Shown piece by piece: positions 46,129 to 59,440 of a stretch of DNA of 64,000 nt (the stretch's first letter is position 1; each line of letters begins with the position of its first letter). The DNA comes from Lepeophtheirus salmonis (taxonomy: Eukaryota > Arthropoda > Copepoda > Siphonostomatoida > Caligidae): NCBI RefSeq assembly GCF_016086655.4, contig NC_052137.2, forward strand, positions 36,290,007-36,354,006. The letters are read 5' to 3'. The notes under the pieces are model-generated. The model was not told where the DNA came from and did not search any database. It saw only the letters and a program-made list of their open reading frames with translations. The position numbers were made by a program, and so were the translations under genes.

Positions 46129-47694
46129 TGCACTCTTTTTACTAATCCTTATCGCAATTTAATGGCTAATTTTGTACTACTTTTCTTGTTGAAACATACG
46201 TCTTTTTCGTTTCCTTTTGTTTTTTATGATGATATGTATATATATATACAATTGTGTCATTAGACTATTACTAAAATTAGAAAATAGTGTTGTTGTTCAA
46301 ACAGTTCAGTATTTCATAAACATCTAGGGCTTGTGTGTAATTCCTCTAGCAGCCTGTTCCTACAAATGCTTTTTCACTTAAGAATATTCCTAATCAAATT
46401 AATCATCATTATAAAATTTTTAGTAACAGATTTTTTTTTTATTACATCAATGTGTTTTTCTCTTAGTCATTAAAAAGTTGCTTATAAATTAATTATATTC
46501 CTAGACATTATTGTGTAGAATAATTGCTTCTCCTAATTATTTTTTCAAATGGGAGTGAAGTCTGTAGATATCTTCAATATGAATTATATATATCTATAAG
46601 TTTTATATTAGGTAAAATTTCTATGGCTTTTCACTCCTTGAGTAAATTTCCCCTTTAATTTTCTTACCCTACTATACACGCATACTTTATTTATACTTTC
46701 ATACATAAATCGTAATGTAATAGTTTCCTAAACTCAAATATTGAACATCTATACTTCCATTATTTTTTGTTTTGCTTCCATGGAATATAAGATTTTTTTT
46801 TTTTTTTGAAGGCTACTAAAAACTTCATTGAATATAATTTCATGATATCAAAGTTGTGATTTTTGAAAAATTGGGCACATGCCAAACAATTGTGTGTGTT
46901 TTATTAATGGAAATATTTAGTAAACTAAATATTTTGTAAGACTTCTCTCTAATCCACGTAGCATTTAAGTTTGATTACTTATTTTACAGAAGCATTTTCA
47001 TAATATAGTAAAATTTCATACATTATCTAGGCTTATCCATAGTAGTGTACAATTTCATTAATTGCGTAGTTAAAAAATGTATTCAATACCATTTGCTCGC
47101 TTCAGGCAACTTAGCAATGACATGAAATTACAATTTATGCATTATATATTAGTGAAAACCTATGAAATATAAATCTGCTCTTGAAAATCAGTCATCATTT
47201 AGCTCAAAAGTTACCAACCTTTCGAAGAAGGATATGTTAATAGGTGTTTTGACAAATTGGTTTGAGTTTATTTTTATTATATATATCAGTCATTTTTTAT
47301 GGCTCAAATATAAATAATTAATAAATAGATTATTTTATTTATATCTAATCATTTGAAGTGATTACCCGTAACTATTGCGGAAGGGCCAAATGAAACTCAG
47401 TACGTGTCCTACGGACCCAGGCTTTCCCATTACATACATTGTCCATGCATTGACAATTTATAGCCTATACGGTATTTGATGAATCTTATATGATTAAATT
47501 TATGAAGGTAAAATGAATTATAATAGGATATACGTAAATTTATATGTAGCCAAATAAGCAAAATTGACTGTATCATTAAGATACAAATTTGTCTAGAGCT
47601 AAAATATAGCAATAGCAAATTCTATTCACTTTTTGTTTCATGGTCAGGTCCTGAACTATTATCTCCTTTGAAATTGATAAAATTTAAAATAACT
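46129..47694. other. NAA30 3' UTR and AT-rich spacer
   Basis: No second gene recognised. Confidence 0.4.
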
Positions 47695-48215
47695 AATTTG
47701 TAGAATATTCTTCAGTGTCTGGTAATTTTGCCTTAAACTATTTTCCAACGGATATTTTGCATCAAGGATATTCCGCCTCAAAGATATTTTGCCTTAATAT
47801 ATAAATAGATAAAGTTTAAACGTCGATATTGTATATTTTTCGTTAAAATTGATGTTCCCTTAGAGTTTTTTAAATCAAAATATGGAGTATTTACTAGAAT
47901 CAAATGCATTAAACGTTTATTTTTTGTTGGAATAATGATGATGTTATGCTCTTCCCTCAAATTATGTTTGTTCGTTAATCCATGAGTCTTTTCTAGTGTG
48001 AACAATCCATCATGTCTAATGATAATTACTAACGGAGAAGTGATTAGTAATTATTCGAATCGTTACCATGTTCATTTATTTTTGTTTCTCTTATTATACT
48101 AATTTTATTAAATATTTTGTCTCTGGCTCGAATTAATTACATAGTGAGATTTTGTTTGCGAATGCATTGAAATTACATCACTTTTTCAACAGAAAACAAC
48201 CATTCAATGCGTTTT
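47695..48215. repeat. Dispersed repeat family D, copy 2, with degenerate short-tandem head
   Basis: 47711-47800 holds imperfect units ending TTTTGCCTTAA (ATTTTGCCTTAAACT, ATATTTTGCATCAAGG, ATATTCCGCCTCAAAG, ATATTTTGCCTTAA). 47895-48215 is colinear with 38035-38345. The same order of head and body occurs at 37338-38345 with a longer middle, so the whole is one mobile family. Confidence 0.6.
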
Positions 48216-48756
48216 ATATATATATTTGGTTTATTGTTACTTTTCGTCTTGAAGTTGAGGGATTTAAAAATGAGACACAAGCATCATCTATAATTTCTAG
48301 ATATAAGAGTTTCTCATTTCTAAGGATTTTTTTCTTTATCCTTCTGGATAAAGAAAATATCAGGATCCTGTTAGTAAATATTAAATACTATGGAATTTAT
48401 AATTTGTCACATACGTATACACGATCTGGTTCAGAGGCTTAAAGTAAACTAGTGCTTCACTAGAATCAATTTAAATCTTTTCATAACATTATACTCTGTG
48501 TTCTTTACATAACACTGAGTATGGTTATGGCTTGCAGAGTGAACCATTAACTTTTTCTCATCTCAGAGCAATCCACCATTTAATACTTGTACTTTAATCT
48601 GAAGGGAATCGCAATGATCCTTCCCTCGAGTACCTAGGGACATCACAAGACGATGGTATATTTATAAATTATAATAATTACTAACTTATAAGTTACAAAT
48701 ATAGCAATATTGCGTTTTGCAAATATGAAATTATATTAATATAAGTACTAACTAAA

Positions 48757-50560
48757 AATATGGAGCTATTATCGGAGTTGACTTGAGTAAGGCATTCGAT
48801 TCGATAAATCATTGTCATGTTTTTAAAGCTATTCAGAGACTTCTACCTAAAAAAGTTTTTTAATCTAGTGAGCGCGCTTTTATATAACGGTTCATCTAGT
48901 ATTTCGTTAAATGGAGTAGAAAGTGAACCAATTTATCTGAAAAAAAGCTGCTGTTCAAGGCTCCCTTACCGCACCTCTTTTACTCATTGCATCCATAGAA
49001 GAATTAATTATATATATTTTTAATGAAAAACCGCATATAATCGATGCTTATGCAGATGATGTCACTTTAACAGTAGAAGCTAATTCAGAGCCACAGCTTC
49101 TTAAAAGAATCAATATCCTGCTGGACTTCTTTGAAAAGTATGAGAAAATATCTGGTCTAAGACTCAACTGGCAAAATACCTCCATTCTTCCTCGGGGTGC
49201 TTTGAAGCCAAGCGAGGATCAAAAAGGAGGAAGTTGTCAAGTCCAAATTAAATTGAGATCTTGGATATGATTTGGGTGTGTCATGGCGCTCATATTTTGA
49301 ATTGGCGTTCTATTAATTGTGCTATTTACCGAAACCGGTCTAGGTAGAGACATTTGAATCTTCAGAAAATAATTGATCTATTTAACACACAATTAGTTCC
49401 CCTAGTTATATACAAAGCTTTGCCTCAATTTGCTAATAGGGTATTGAAAGAGGAACAAGAGTGGCTTAAAAAGCTATTCCATCCATGCTATTTAGCCCCC
49501 ATAAAAAGGCCTAAATCACTCATTGGAGGCGGAATTGCACTTCTAGTGAATATAATTGCGAAAATATATATCAAAATTTTTATCGATATGTCCAGGAAAC
49601 CGGACGTTGAATGGAGGAGACAGGTTTGATACAGCAAGTTCAGCTCATGATTGGTACTGACCTCACCAACGAAAAAATTGCTGCTCACTCCCCAGTATGG
49701 CCTGCAGCTAAACTCATTATTTGGTCAGCTGTTCTTTTATTCAATGGGGGTTCTATTCTTGATATCATCCAAGGCAAGGTTAAGAAACCTGTCTTCTTTA
49801 GGAATCTTAACACTCCAAAGAAATTAGAGGATGAAACCCTCTAATAAATTTTTAACTTTTCATGACCTAAAGGAACAAATCCCCTTTTGCGATGGTCGTT
49901 TTTACTTCCCTTTCAAAAGAACGACAAAAGAATTTATTGGTTCTGTACCTTGGCGTCTTAAAATGACTTTTATTAAACCAACAGACGAAGCATTTTTGAT
50001 TACTATTTAAGTATGTTAGGACTTTGAGAAAATTGGAGAAAAATAATTTTATCTTTCCTTATGTATATTTCGGACGGAAGGAAGGCTACTGTACAATTTC
50101 AGATTTCTGCCAATTTTATCAAATTTTATATACCATGAAAAGATTGTGGGAAATTTTTTAACAATATACTGCATGCATTTGTGGATTGTAGGGCTACCAA
50201 AATTCTGCAAAGATTCATCACCATCAACAACAAGGGTCTGGAAAATGGGCCTTTGAATTTAATCAAAGCTTTTTATACTCTTCGGATTATCTCAAAGGAA
50301 GAAACAGTCTCCATAGAAGTCTTATGCCATTGATTTTGTTTTATTAAACTCTAAGGCATTAATTGTAGGAAAGCTTACATCCTATGAACCAATATACCCT
50401 TACGAACTTAGAGCAATTTTTATGGCATCTGCTACTAGATATATCACCCTTTCCTTGAAAATCCCCAATACTGATGACACGTCCTGGATCCTAGCAGCAA
50501 AATAAGTAAAATTCTATCCATCGGTATCACTCGAACATAAGAAGCTACTAAAGTCAATCC
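48757..50560 (+). pseudogene. Decayed non-LTR retrotransposon (LINE) with reverse transcriptase
   Basis: Plus-strand pieces in several frames: IIGVDLSKAFDSINH at 48765-48812 (reverse-transcriptase motif A, the catalytic Asp in VDLSKAFD), then a block reading KPHIIDAYADDVTLTVEANS at 49030-49090 with the YADD catalytic box, followed by LLDFFEKYEKISGLRLNWQN and TSILPRGA. Later LVPLVIYKALPQFANRVLKE and LFHPCYLAPIKRPKSLIGG (49380-49515) and FHDLKEQIPFCDGRFYFPF (about 49857-49915) continue in LINE order. Stops and frameshifts throughout; no endonuclease domain seen upstream. L1/Tx1-like clade by wording (DAYADDVTL, SGLRLNW), not certain. Confidence 0.7.
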
Positions 50561-50704
50561 TCAGAAGCAATAACTTTAAACTATACTGTTTATTTATGTA
50601 TATTTAGTTACGTAATTGCTTTGTAAATATAAAAGGAACAGTGAATAAAAAAATATAGGAATCTCAGTAAATATTACTCTGATTTAATTCAAAGATCACT
50701 GATT

Positions 50705-51526
50705 ATTATTGAGACCAAGTAAAGGGTTTTCCAATAAGAGGTGTTATTTTGATATTTAAAAAAAAATTTCATTTTTTTAGATAAATGATCGGATGTTATT
50801 TCAATATAAAGAGAAAGGTATGTCATTAATAATGGACAACAATATCAGCAAAATGGCCGCCACAGCTACACTTACAGGAACGTATTCTTTTATCTCGATA
50901 GTGCAATCCATTCACCTTAACTGTTACTCCAACCTCGAAACCACTGGACCATAAATTGCACCAAACAGTTACACGTTGTGGATGTAAAGGAGGGATTCCA
51001 AAAATTAAAATAGAGTTTTCCGAGCCCCAGATTCTTGATTTTATTGATTTGATGACGGAAAATTTCATAAAAAGGATACTGAGGAACGTGCACTTCAACC
51101 ATAGCAAGACATGGTACCTGAGGACCTTGTAGTAGACGCCCGTGTTGACTTTGTGGTTGGCCTTGAATAAGTAGGGAAGTACCTTGCTGTTGTTAGACAC
51201 CATGATGCCGAGGACCACTACTTGAGCTGGATTCTGAAGTTTCCCCCGACCTTAGCTCTTGATTCAGGGAAGAAGCGATTATTTCTCCTGTTCAGAACAA
51301 CGCCCACCCTGAAGGTCTTCTTGACGGAGATCTACTTCTGTGCAGAGGAGATCGCACACCCTCTGCTGATTAGATTGTTGTTCGGGCATTTTTGATTGCA
51401 AAAACAAAAAACAAATTCAAATTGTAGCTTTTTGCCAGTTCTTTGGAATGGTGCCCAGTAAAAAATTGTCAGACTTTTAAAACTGATGGCCTCGAAGAGG
51501 ATTCTAATTTTTGAGTCCTCACCCTG
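50705..51526 (-). pseudogene. Chimeric Tc1/mariner relic: family G 5' half joined to a second transposase family
   Basis: The minus strand starts at 51526 with the inward repeat CAGGGTGAGGACTCAAA. From about 51387 it reads MPEQQSNQQRVCDLLCTEVD, then jumps to NNRFFPESRA and VVLGIMVSNNSKVLPYLFKA with YYKVLRYHVLLWLKCTF, like the relic at 22287-23468. Near 51090 the homology changes to a different transposase type: KSRIWGSENSILIFG, PPLHPQRVTVWCNLWSSGF, VTVKVNGLHYRD and the terminal GGHFADIVVHY with stop at 50826. The stretch 50826-51218 stays open for 130 codons across the join. The 3' side ends near a GGGTTTTCCAATAAGAGGTG word at 50724-50743, likely the other family's terminal repeat. Confidence 0.6.
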
Positions 51527-54500
51527 TTATATATTAAAAAAGAAAAGAAGATTGAAGTACATATATATAAAACAAGTTTATCTGTACGAAAATATGTCTG
51601 AATGTATGAAAAACAGCCACAAGGTACAATGTATATGGTGCTCCCTGATGTATATCATATACCAATACAGTATAAAGGAAAAAAAAACAGTAGTATAATA
51701 TTTTGTGAGGACTGTATATACTTGCAGGCTTTTAGTTTAACTCATGTTAAAAAAGGTTAAAAAGTAGTTTATATAAAATTTTAAAAAATGTGACTTTAGA
51801 TCAGGTTTAACAACGAGCTAAAGTACTCCCTAGGTCATCAAATTATATTAATTTTGTTTTTTTGAAGCTACTATTAATAATTTTTTTTTCTTGTGAAGAG
51901 GACGTCTAAGTATTGAGGAGTAACTACGTGTAAGTGGGCTCTTGAAAAAAGAGAGCAACATCAAGGATATGTTAAAGAGCTATCTTCTATTTTATTAACA
52001 CAAAATTGGTTTGTTCATCGACGTCTAATAATTCCAGGCAATGCCGGTTTCATTTTTGCTCGGCAATTGAAATGCTCTTGGTATCTGGGAATCCAAAAAA
52101 AGTTTTTCTATATCTCTTTTCTATTTAAACTGTCCATTCTACGTTCTAAGATTTCTGATCGATCATTTGAATGTGGAATAGAACATGTTTCTTTATTTAT
52201 TCAGAAAAGTTGCACCTTGCACGAATATAAATGAACCTTTTAGTTCCAAATAACATTCCTGAAAATAAGGAAACAAAATACTAAAATGCACTCAAACAAA
52301 CGTGTTTAAAACTATGACAAAATTGACTAACACTAAGTTGATAAAAATTGAGAATGTAACAATAAAATAGCATTAAGAAACAATAGACTAGAAGAACGAA
52401 TAAACAAGCAGAAGAACATCTTGATTCTAAAATATTGAACTTTTTAAAAGTGCAAATAATCTTTTACAAAACCATCAAGTATTTTGCTGAGAATGAAGGA
52501 TTTAATTGGATAAGTTAAAACAGTTTACTTATTATTAACTAACAAAAAAGAATAAATTAAATTATTCCAGTCTTTTGTACATAAATGTAATCGATTTAAA
52601 CTTATTCGTGGACAAAACTGTTTGATTGGTTGTCAGGGCGCAAATAATTCTCATCGTAAGTCACCTTTCATATTTTTATATGTATTCTTTTTTCTTTTTT
52701 CTTATGACACGCTGAGTTTTAGCTGCACACGCTCGTTACTATGTTGTTATTTATAGAAACAAAAGTCACGCAGTTCTAAGCTATTAAGAAGATATTCAAA
52801 AATGACTTCACAGTAGATCTATAGATTAGGATCCTTAAATTATAAAAGATTTAATTTTCAAAAATTGGAGGTTTTATGAACAAAATCGTCAATGGTTTAT
52901 AGATTCAATAAGCAAATGATGACGTATTTGGATATACGTCTGTTACTGAGTATAAAAATCTATCACGTGGTGATATTTTAATTGTATTTCCCAACATTTC
53001 CTCAAAAAGAAAGAAAGAAATAAGAACCGAAATCAGCTATTAGCGGGTCAATTTTTTCGGCTTCCACTTATAAATCTATAATTTTATTTTATTTTAAAGT
53101 TATTTTTAAGTATCTACGTATAAAGTGATAAATTATAAAAATAAGGTTGTGCCATTTTTAAATTATGATATGTGCCAACAGGTGTATTTATGTAGGAGAA
53201 TTAAAGGCCACACAATTGGCTAGAAAGGGTAAAATTGAATTATTTTTTAAATATATATTACCAATAAAGTAGTAAAAAATATGATCAAAAACAAGTGCAA
53301 TACTTTTTATAGTTAAAATCTAAACAGGGTTTTTGTATTTTCCAATGATCTAATCATTAGTATTTATTTCTTGAGTAAGAATATTCAAATATAAAGTGAA
53401 TGATTGAAAATTGCTAGCTTTAATTATTTCTTGGACTTAGCCCCAAAAATTATCAACACCGTTATATAATCACATTTATTTATATATATATATATATGTT
53501 GTGTACAAGTTGCAATTTCTTCGTCTTAAAATGCATTATTTAGTTTCAATATTTATCGTTCTAATTACCATATATTATTTTTCATTTTGATCTATTAAAA
53601 TCACATGGTAATTATGTGATTAAACTTTATAATGTGGCACATAATACTTATATTTTAGTAATTTTTATTAAAATAGCCAAAAATTACACCATGAATATAT
53701 CGATCCTCCATGGAATATTCAATACTTGCATTATTTGTATCCAAAAGTATAGTATCTAAATCCGTCTCTTGAAATTATTCATCTCCTTTTTTTGTTGCAA
53801 CTTCTACAAAATCGTAACATGTACATTGTACATGGCATTTATTTATGAGAATTTTTTTTAGGAGGGCTTTAGGGGCGGTTTTTCTTTTTGTAGTGAGGGG
53901 GGTTGATCCCCCCAAAAAAGGGCTAGCGAAGATGATAATGGAGATTTGTTGGAGAGTTATAAATGTAATTTCTTGTTGGATTCGAAATATAATTGAGAAT
54001 CGACATAGTGGGGTTCACTTAAGTGCTTACGCACAATTTAGCACGCATTTTTCCTTCCTTTTTAATTTTATTATTATCCTCATATTGTAAATTATTTATT
54101 TTCAAAACAAAAAAAAAAGTAGGGAAGTGTAATAATAATAATAATAAAAAAGGAGAAATTATGCTTGCTAAATGATTGTGTGAGCAATTTCGTGAACCAA
54201 TTTTTAGTCCTAATTCCATATTATGATTAATTTCTCTCCAAAACCAATAGTTCAATTAAACTATTGGTTGTATGAATAAAAACAAAATAAAATATACAAT
54301 GAAACAATATACACTCAATAAATAAATAATTTATACACAACAATTTGAAGATGGAAATTAATTCATTAGTGGTATGAGAGGTTAAGTTTGTTAAAATAAA
54401 TAAAATTTGACTTTTAATTGTTTCTTGAGCTGTAATTCTTAAAAAACATCTTGAAATTATATTTCATAAATTGGTTTATTATTTTTTTGATTTTATTGAT

Positions 54501-55041
54501 TCAACCAATGGTTCAATTCTGGTTTTCTATTAGAAAATATATTTGAAGAATAACAAATTATATTAGTTGTGAATTGTGTTAAAAGCACAAGATCTGCATA
54601 ACTTTGTAAACATATTATCACTTAAAACGTTGAAATATGAAATTTATTTATAGAGTTATTAGACATAGGATTTGTGAGGAATCGCTCAAACAATTACTAA
54701 CTTGGACTTTTTGGGGGAAAAAACTGCTCATTTTGCCCCTGTTTGTGTAAAAAATTGCACTTTTTTTCCTAACTGTTATGAAAAAAAAAATAGAAAAATT
54801 GTGTTTTCTCGTAAGATTACACAACAGCTTTTGATTTGATTGTATTTTTCAACGAAAAATCAACGTGCAATCCCCTCTTTCGTTAAATCCTCTATTTGGA
54901 GGTAAACAAATGTATATGATGGAATTGGAGTTCAAATTACATGATCGGATATGTAAGGGAGACAGATTCCTACAACATTCAATTAAAGAAAAGATAAATT
55001 TGACGCAAAATTAACTGTTGAAAAATCTCCTTTGAATCTAG
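51527..55041. other. AT-rich spacer, nothing recognised
   Basis: Contains a (TA)n tract at about 53478-53497 and a G-rich word (GTGAGGGGGGTTGATCCCCCC, 53893-53913) that is a short palindromic hairpin. No coding exon. Confidence 0.4.
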
Positions 55042-55217
55042 CAACAAATGAAAAATACTTTTACGCCAAATTTCGAAATCCTGATCTTCCATTTATGCAA
55101 AAGGTTGGACGTAATATCAGTGGTGGTGGTGATGATGAGATCCCTACCGTGAACAAGTTTCCCGAAAATCACACCAACATTAAATTTACTCCAACTACTA
55201 ATGTTGACAATGAATGA
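55042..55217 (+). CDS. Possible terminal exon, unrecognised
   Basis: A plus-strand open stretch after an acceptor-like CTCCTTTGAATCTAG reads TNEKYFYAKFRNPDLPFMQK, then VGRNISGGGDDEIPTVNKF and PENHTNIKFTPTTNVDNE with TGA at 55215-55217. Composition is protein-like against an AT-rich background, and basic residues could mark processing sites. No family recognised and no upstream exon found. May be a real last exon or chance. Confidence 0.25.
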
Positions 55218-56577
55218 CGGTATTTAAGAATGTTTAAAACTACCAATACGTATCGAAGGCAAAAATTAACAGAAGAAAATCTTTCTAAATTCTTGATTTA
55301 TCAATATAATATAGCAAACTTTATGAATAAATTATAATAAATATTGAACAACACTAATTACATTAAATTAAATTAACTTTTTATAACTGTATTTTTCTTT
55401 AAATACCAATTGCTCAATTTCAATATTTTGAATGCTTATTTTTCAAAATTTTATCTCTCTTTTTTTTGTCCATTTTGGCAAAAAAAATTGCTCGAAAATC
55501 CTTTGTCTAATAATTATGTTTATATCAAGAAATTAACCTTCTCATATCTTCCAAGCCAATGAAACTTCCACTCAAATCTTTTTTTTATTTATAAACTTCC
55601 TTTTTTTAGCATTTTTTGTACATTAATCATATTTTACTTTAATAGAGTAGGTACGATTTAACCTTTTGTTTTTACTATTTTAATGAATTTATGATTTTTA
55701 TAAACTATTAATCGTTATTTTTATAGCTTTTCCAATCTACAGGGTTTTTTTTATATTATGAAGGTTCTAATTTTTATATGTTTAAAATTAAAAAAACAAA
55801 AACAAAGACCATATATCTTTAAAAATGTATAGTCATAAACTAGGATCATCGTGTACTTTTTTTTTTAAACATGACATATGTTTGCTTTAGATAACTGATA
55901 GCTGACTTACCTATCGTTGCTTTAATATACAATACATACATATATCGTTATCTATACAAATATGTTACATTTTTATTTCTTTTTTAAAATGACACGCACG
56001 CTCGATTGCATTGTTATTTCTTAGATCAAGTATTTTAGAGTTTTTTCTAAATACCCAAACTTTTTATTAAGAAAATTAACATTGAAGGTGTTCAAATAAT
56101 TATTATCTTGAACTCAATGTCAGTAAGATCGATAATCACTCGCTCCTAGAAAAAAAAAATACATTATGTCTTTTTATATGGACTTTAAATACACTACAAT
56201 TCCTAGGATAATGGAGTAATTGAAAGTTTAATAGAGATACAAGGTCATACCATAACTAAAGTTGATAATATTGTAAAGAAAAACGCGTGCAAGGAGAAGG
56301 GGAAAAAAATACATATGGTATCATTGGATAAAATACTGATGTGATTATCATCTGCCTGCTTTATTAGGATTTTTGAGGGTATAACGAAAGTATTTATTAG
56401 CAAAATGTTTAATGAAGATATACTACGTATAATTGACTTTGACGTTTTTTATCCGTTACAGTAGATTTGAAAACGTCCCACTCCATGAAATTGTAATTCA
56501 TTATGAACCTTATTCTCAGAATAATCGCTAATGAAACGACAAAGTAGAGTATTTCGAATCTTTTTTTTCTTCTCCAG
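55218..56577. other. AT-rich spacer, nothing recognised
   Basis: No feature supported. Confidence 0.4.
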
Positions 56578-56752
56578 TAGTCGGTACTATATATCGAATT
56601 GAAAATTCTACAAATAGTGACGTTATAGCCTATAAGGGGTTGCATGTTTTGTCAAAATCTGCCTATCTTGCCTTGGAGTCGGAACAATGCATCAGATTGA
56701 AAATTTCAACAAACCCGATTACATGATGGTCTAACCTTGTAACCTTGGAGTA
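56578..56752. repeat. Truncated copy of the 19836-20142 MITE
   Basis: Shares GTTGCATGTTTTGTCAAAAT, GGAACAATGCATCAGATTGA and GATGGTCTAACCTTGTA with the MITE at 20028-20126. Ends AACCTTGTAACCTTGG. The left part is missing, so no target duplication can be tested. Confidence 0.65.
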
Positions 56753-57032
56753 ATTGTAATACTACATGGAACCAATTTTACCTGCCTGCACCATCTTACA
56801 CAACAACGTAGAGTCCCTTAAGGACGTCATAAAGCCCGTGGCTGCAAGGCATCCCTCTGTTGACATCATCCAAGCCGCCGAACATTCCGTGGGAAAATTT
56901 AGGCAGTGATTGATATCAATGGAGGTCATATTGAAAGTTAATATGCTTTTATCATATAGAGGCATATTTAAGAATATACAATTGTTTGGAAACAATAATT
57001 TAGAATGTCATCAACATTCTGCAGTTTTAGTA

Positions 57033-57901
57033 CCGAGTGGTTCTTTGAAATCTGAACACTTACTAAGTCAATAAAAATGAAGGTTGAGTGATTTAAATTA
57101 GTACATATTTCGATATACTAAGGGGTAAACAATTACTTAAAAACAAATCAAAACTGAGTTATCTAGCTTACATACAACTTGAGAAAATTATACTTGAACG
57201 TGAACAAAGAATTTCCATTCGTGCATTCCATGTAGATGAGCGTCTTTAGTACGATTGTCTACGCTGTTAGCAAGTTCGAAACGTTGAAGAGGCAGAAAGG
57301 CTTTGTCAAAAAGGCCAAATTTAAGTCGGAGGCGGTAACGAAAACATCCCAGGCCAATTCTCTCCATGAGGGCCCATGCAAATGATCTCGGATTTTCATT
57401 CTAGACTGTCCGAGAGCTATCAAAAAGTGGGTGGAAAGAGCCTTGTGAAGGTGGAGAGGCCACTTTTGATACGAACAATCAAAGAAACTCATCTCCTCTG
57501 TTGAAAAACTCTTTTGAAAGAGTCTTTTTAGTTCTTTTGAACTCTTTTTTGACGCTTTTGGCCCCTACAGCCATGATGTCAATCCCCTTGACTAAACCTT
57601 TTGGATACATGTCCAGGAGAAGTTCTGCAGTGCCCGTCATTCAAATACCAAGGCGCTCAAAGCCCCTTTTATCCAGCGCTGGAACGCCATGACATAGGAC
57701 TACATAATTGGTGGTTTCCAGGCCTTCTGTCGCCGTCTGGAAGCCATAATTTCCGTTAAGGAAGCTACATTAATGATTAAAAGAGTTGAGACACATATAA
57801 ATTTAAAGTATCAATTTTGTTGAAATTCTATTGGCAATTAATAAATTATATTTTGTTGAAGTATAAAGTTAAAAGTGTTCAGATTTTAATGGACCATTTG
57901 G
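57033..57901 (+). mobile_element. Tc1-like deletion derivative, family F copy 2
   Basis: TA flanks at 57031-57032 and 57902-57903. Terminal repeats match at 23 of 28 positions and share AAATCTGAACACT with copy 1 at 17992-18634. Plus-strand remnants of the DNA-binding region (SKFETLKRQKGFVKKAKF, AIKKWVERALVKVERPLL) precede C-terminal remnants (LDTCPGEVLQCPSFKYQGAQ in one frame, ALKAPFIQRWNAMT and FQAFCRRLEAIISVKEA in another). The central catalytic segment between them is missing. Many frame breaks; not functional. Confidence 0.7.
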
Positions 57902-57903
57902 TA

Positions 57904-59140
57904 GAATAAAACTTAAATCATTTTTATATTTATTATTCCATTGTGAGGATTTATATAGATATTGGAATAACATTAAACGTTACCAATTAATTTGTATATT
58001 CCATTTGTTTAACATTGTGTTAGGTTTCAATATATAAATCCCCAACCCGTCTGAGTCTGTTATTACTTTCAGTGGATCGAACTAATTCGTTTTTTTATAG
58101 AAGTTTAGTATATATATATATATCACAGAAAATAATTGTCTGGATTGTTCTTTACAAAAATTGATCTAATTTATAATTTGGTTTAGACCAATTCTATGTA
58201 TAAATGAATGTTGATAACCTTATGCGTGTTTCAAAGTTGTGAACATCGGTACAATAACGTCGTATGAAGTTAAATGTAAAAATCAGTCCACTATTTGAAA
58301 ACGATTACATTTTGATCTACGGTCTGAAATCGCAAATAGGATTACACTTCCTTCACATGGGAAGGAAAGTGAAGACAATTTTTTTTTGGATTTTTATATG
58401 GATATTAGTATAATATTATATTTAATTAAGAATATCTTTCATTTTTATATAGAGAAGAGCTGAAAAGAGTAACATATGCTCTCTTCCTATAATACTATTG
58501 CTTTTTTTTGGTACCTTGTTCAAGTCATCATTTTATGAAGTATGTATAAAGGTCATTTTTTTTTCTTGGATATTTTTTGATCCAATAGAGCTAACCCCTT
58601 GAAATTTGGTACTTGTCTAGTTTAAAGTGTGAAAATTCTAAAATTGAAGTCAAAAGTAGACTATTTAAATTTCTTATCATCTCAATTTTGGTTTAAAAAA
58701 ACAAACCTAAAATACACTACCAAGTACTTGATCATCAATAATAAAAATGTCCCAACTCCTATGAATATGAAACTTTGGCAACATATTTTACATATGTAGG
58801 GGCGTCTCTGTATCAAAAACCATGTTGACTTTTTTATCATAGCTCCCAGGGTGGGATCTCAAAGTTAGATTACTTTTCTCCGGTAATTTAGTCAATTTTA
58901 CGTAAAATGTTTAAAACTTAAACTTATTTTATGATTTATACAGACTGACAAAAATAACTGAACTTTCATTATTGATGATATCTCAGGGTTGGTATTATTT
59001 TTAGGTCTAAACTTGTTCCAGATTTAAAATCCCCATCCTGTATATAATCAACTGGATCTAAAAATATTTCAGTTTTATTTCAAAAATTTCGAATGAATCA
59101 GGTAATTATAATTTGATTGCATAATTGTATATACGTAAAC
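57904..59140. other. AT-rich spacer, weak transposon ends
   Basis: A (TA)n tract at about 58110-58125. CCCCATCCTGTATATA at 59030-59045 resembles an inward mariner end (TACAGGATGGGG), but no partner was found. Confidence 0.35.
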
Positions 59141-59159
59141 AAGGTCTTAAAAGTCCCTG

Positions 59160-59440
59160 GCTTCACACATAGATGGCGCTATTTTTTTAGATTGCCATTA
59201 TTTGTCGTTAACTAAACTTTAAAAGACAGCTGTCGAAATTTAATGACAATTAGTTCTTTAGTTTGTGAGTTATTGTGCTAAGTTTAACGCTAATTTTGTA
59301 TTTGTAAAACAATGGCTCAAAAATAATATCGTGTTTTAATTTTACATTCCTTCTTGATAGGAAAAAATACTAATAAAGCCAAGTAATGGCTTGAAACGTG
59401 TTATAGGGACTCTGTTCCATAAAGTGAATAATAATAAAAA
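59160..59440 (+). pseudogene. Mariner 5' end and transposase N-terminus, degenerate
   Basis: Plus-strand ATG at 59311 reads MAQK, stop, YRVLILHSFLIGKNTNKAK, stop, WLETCYRDSVP, which matches the N-terminal helix-turn-helix of another mariner type (family pattern EYRVLIKHCFLMGKNTxxAKQWLxxCYGDSAP). ATAGATGGCGCTATTTTTTT at 59170-59189 is a typical mariner-flank word. Nothing of the catalytic half follows. Confidence 0.6.
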
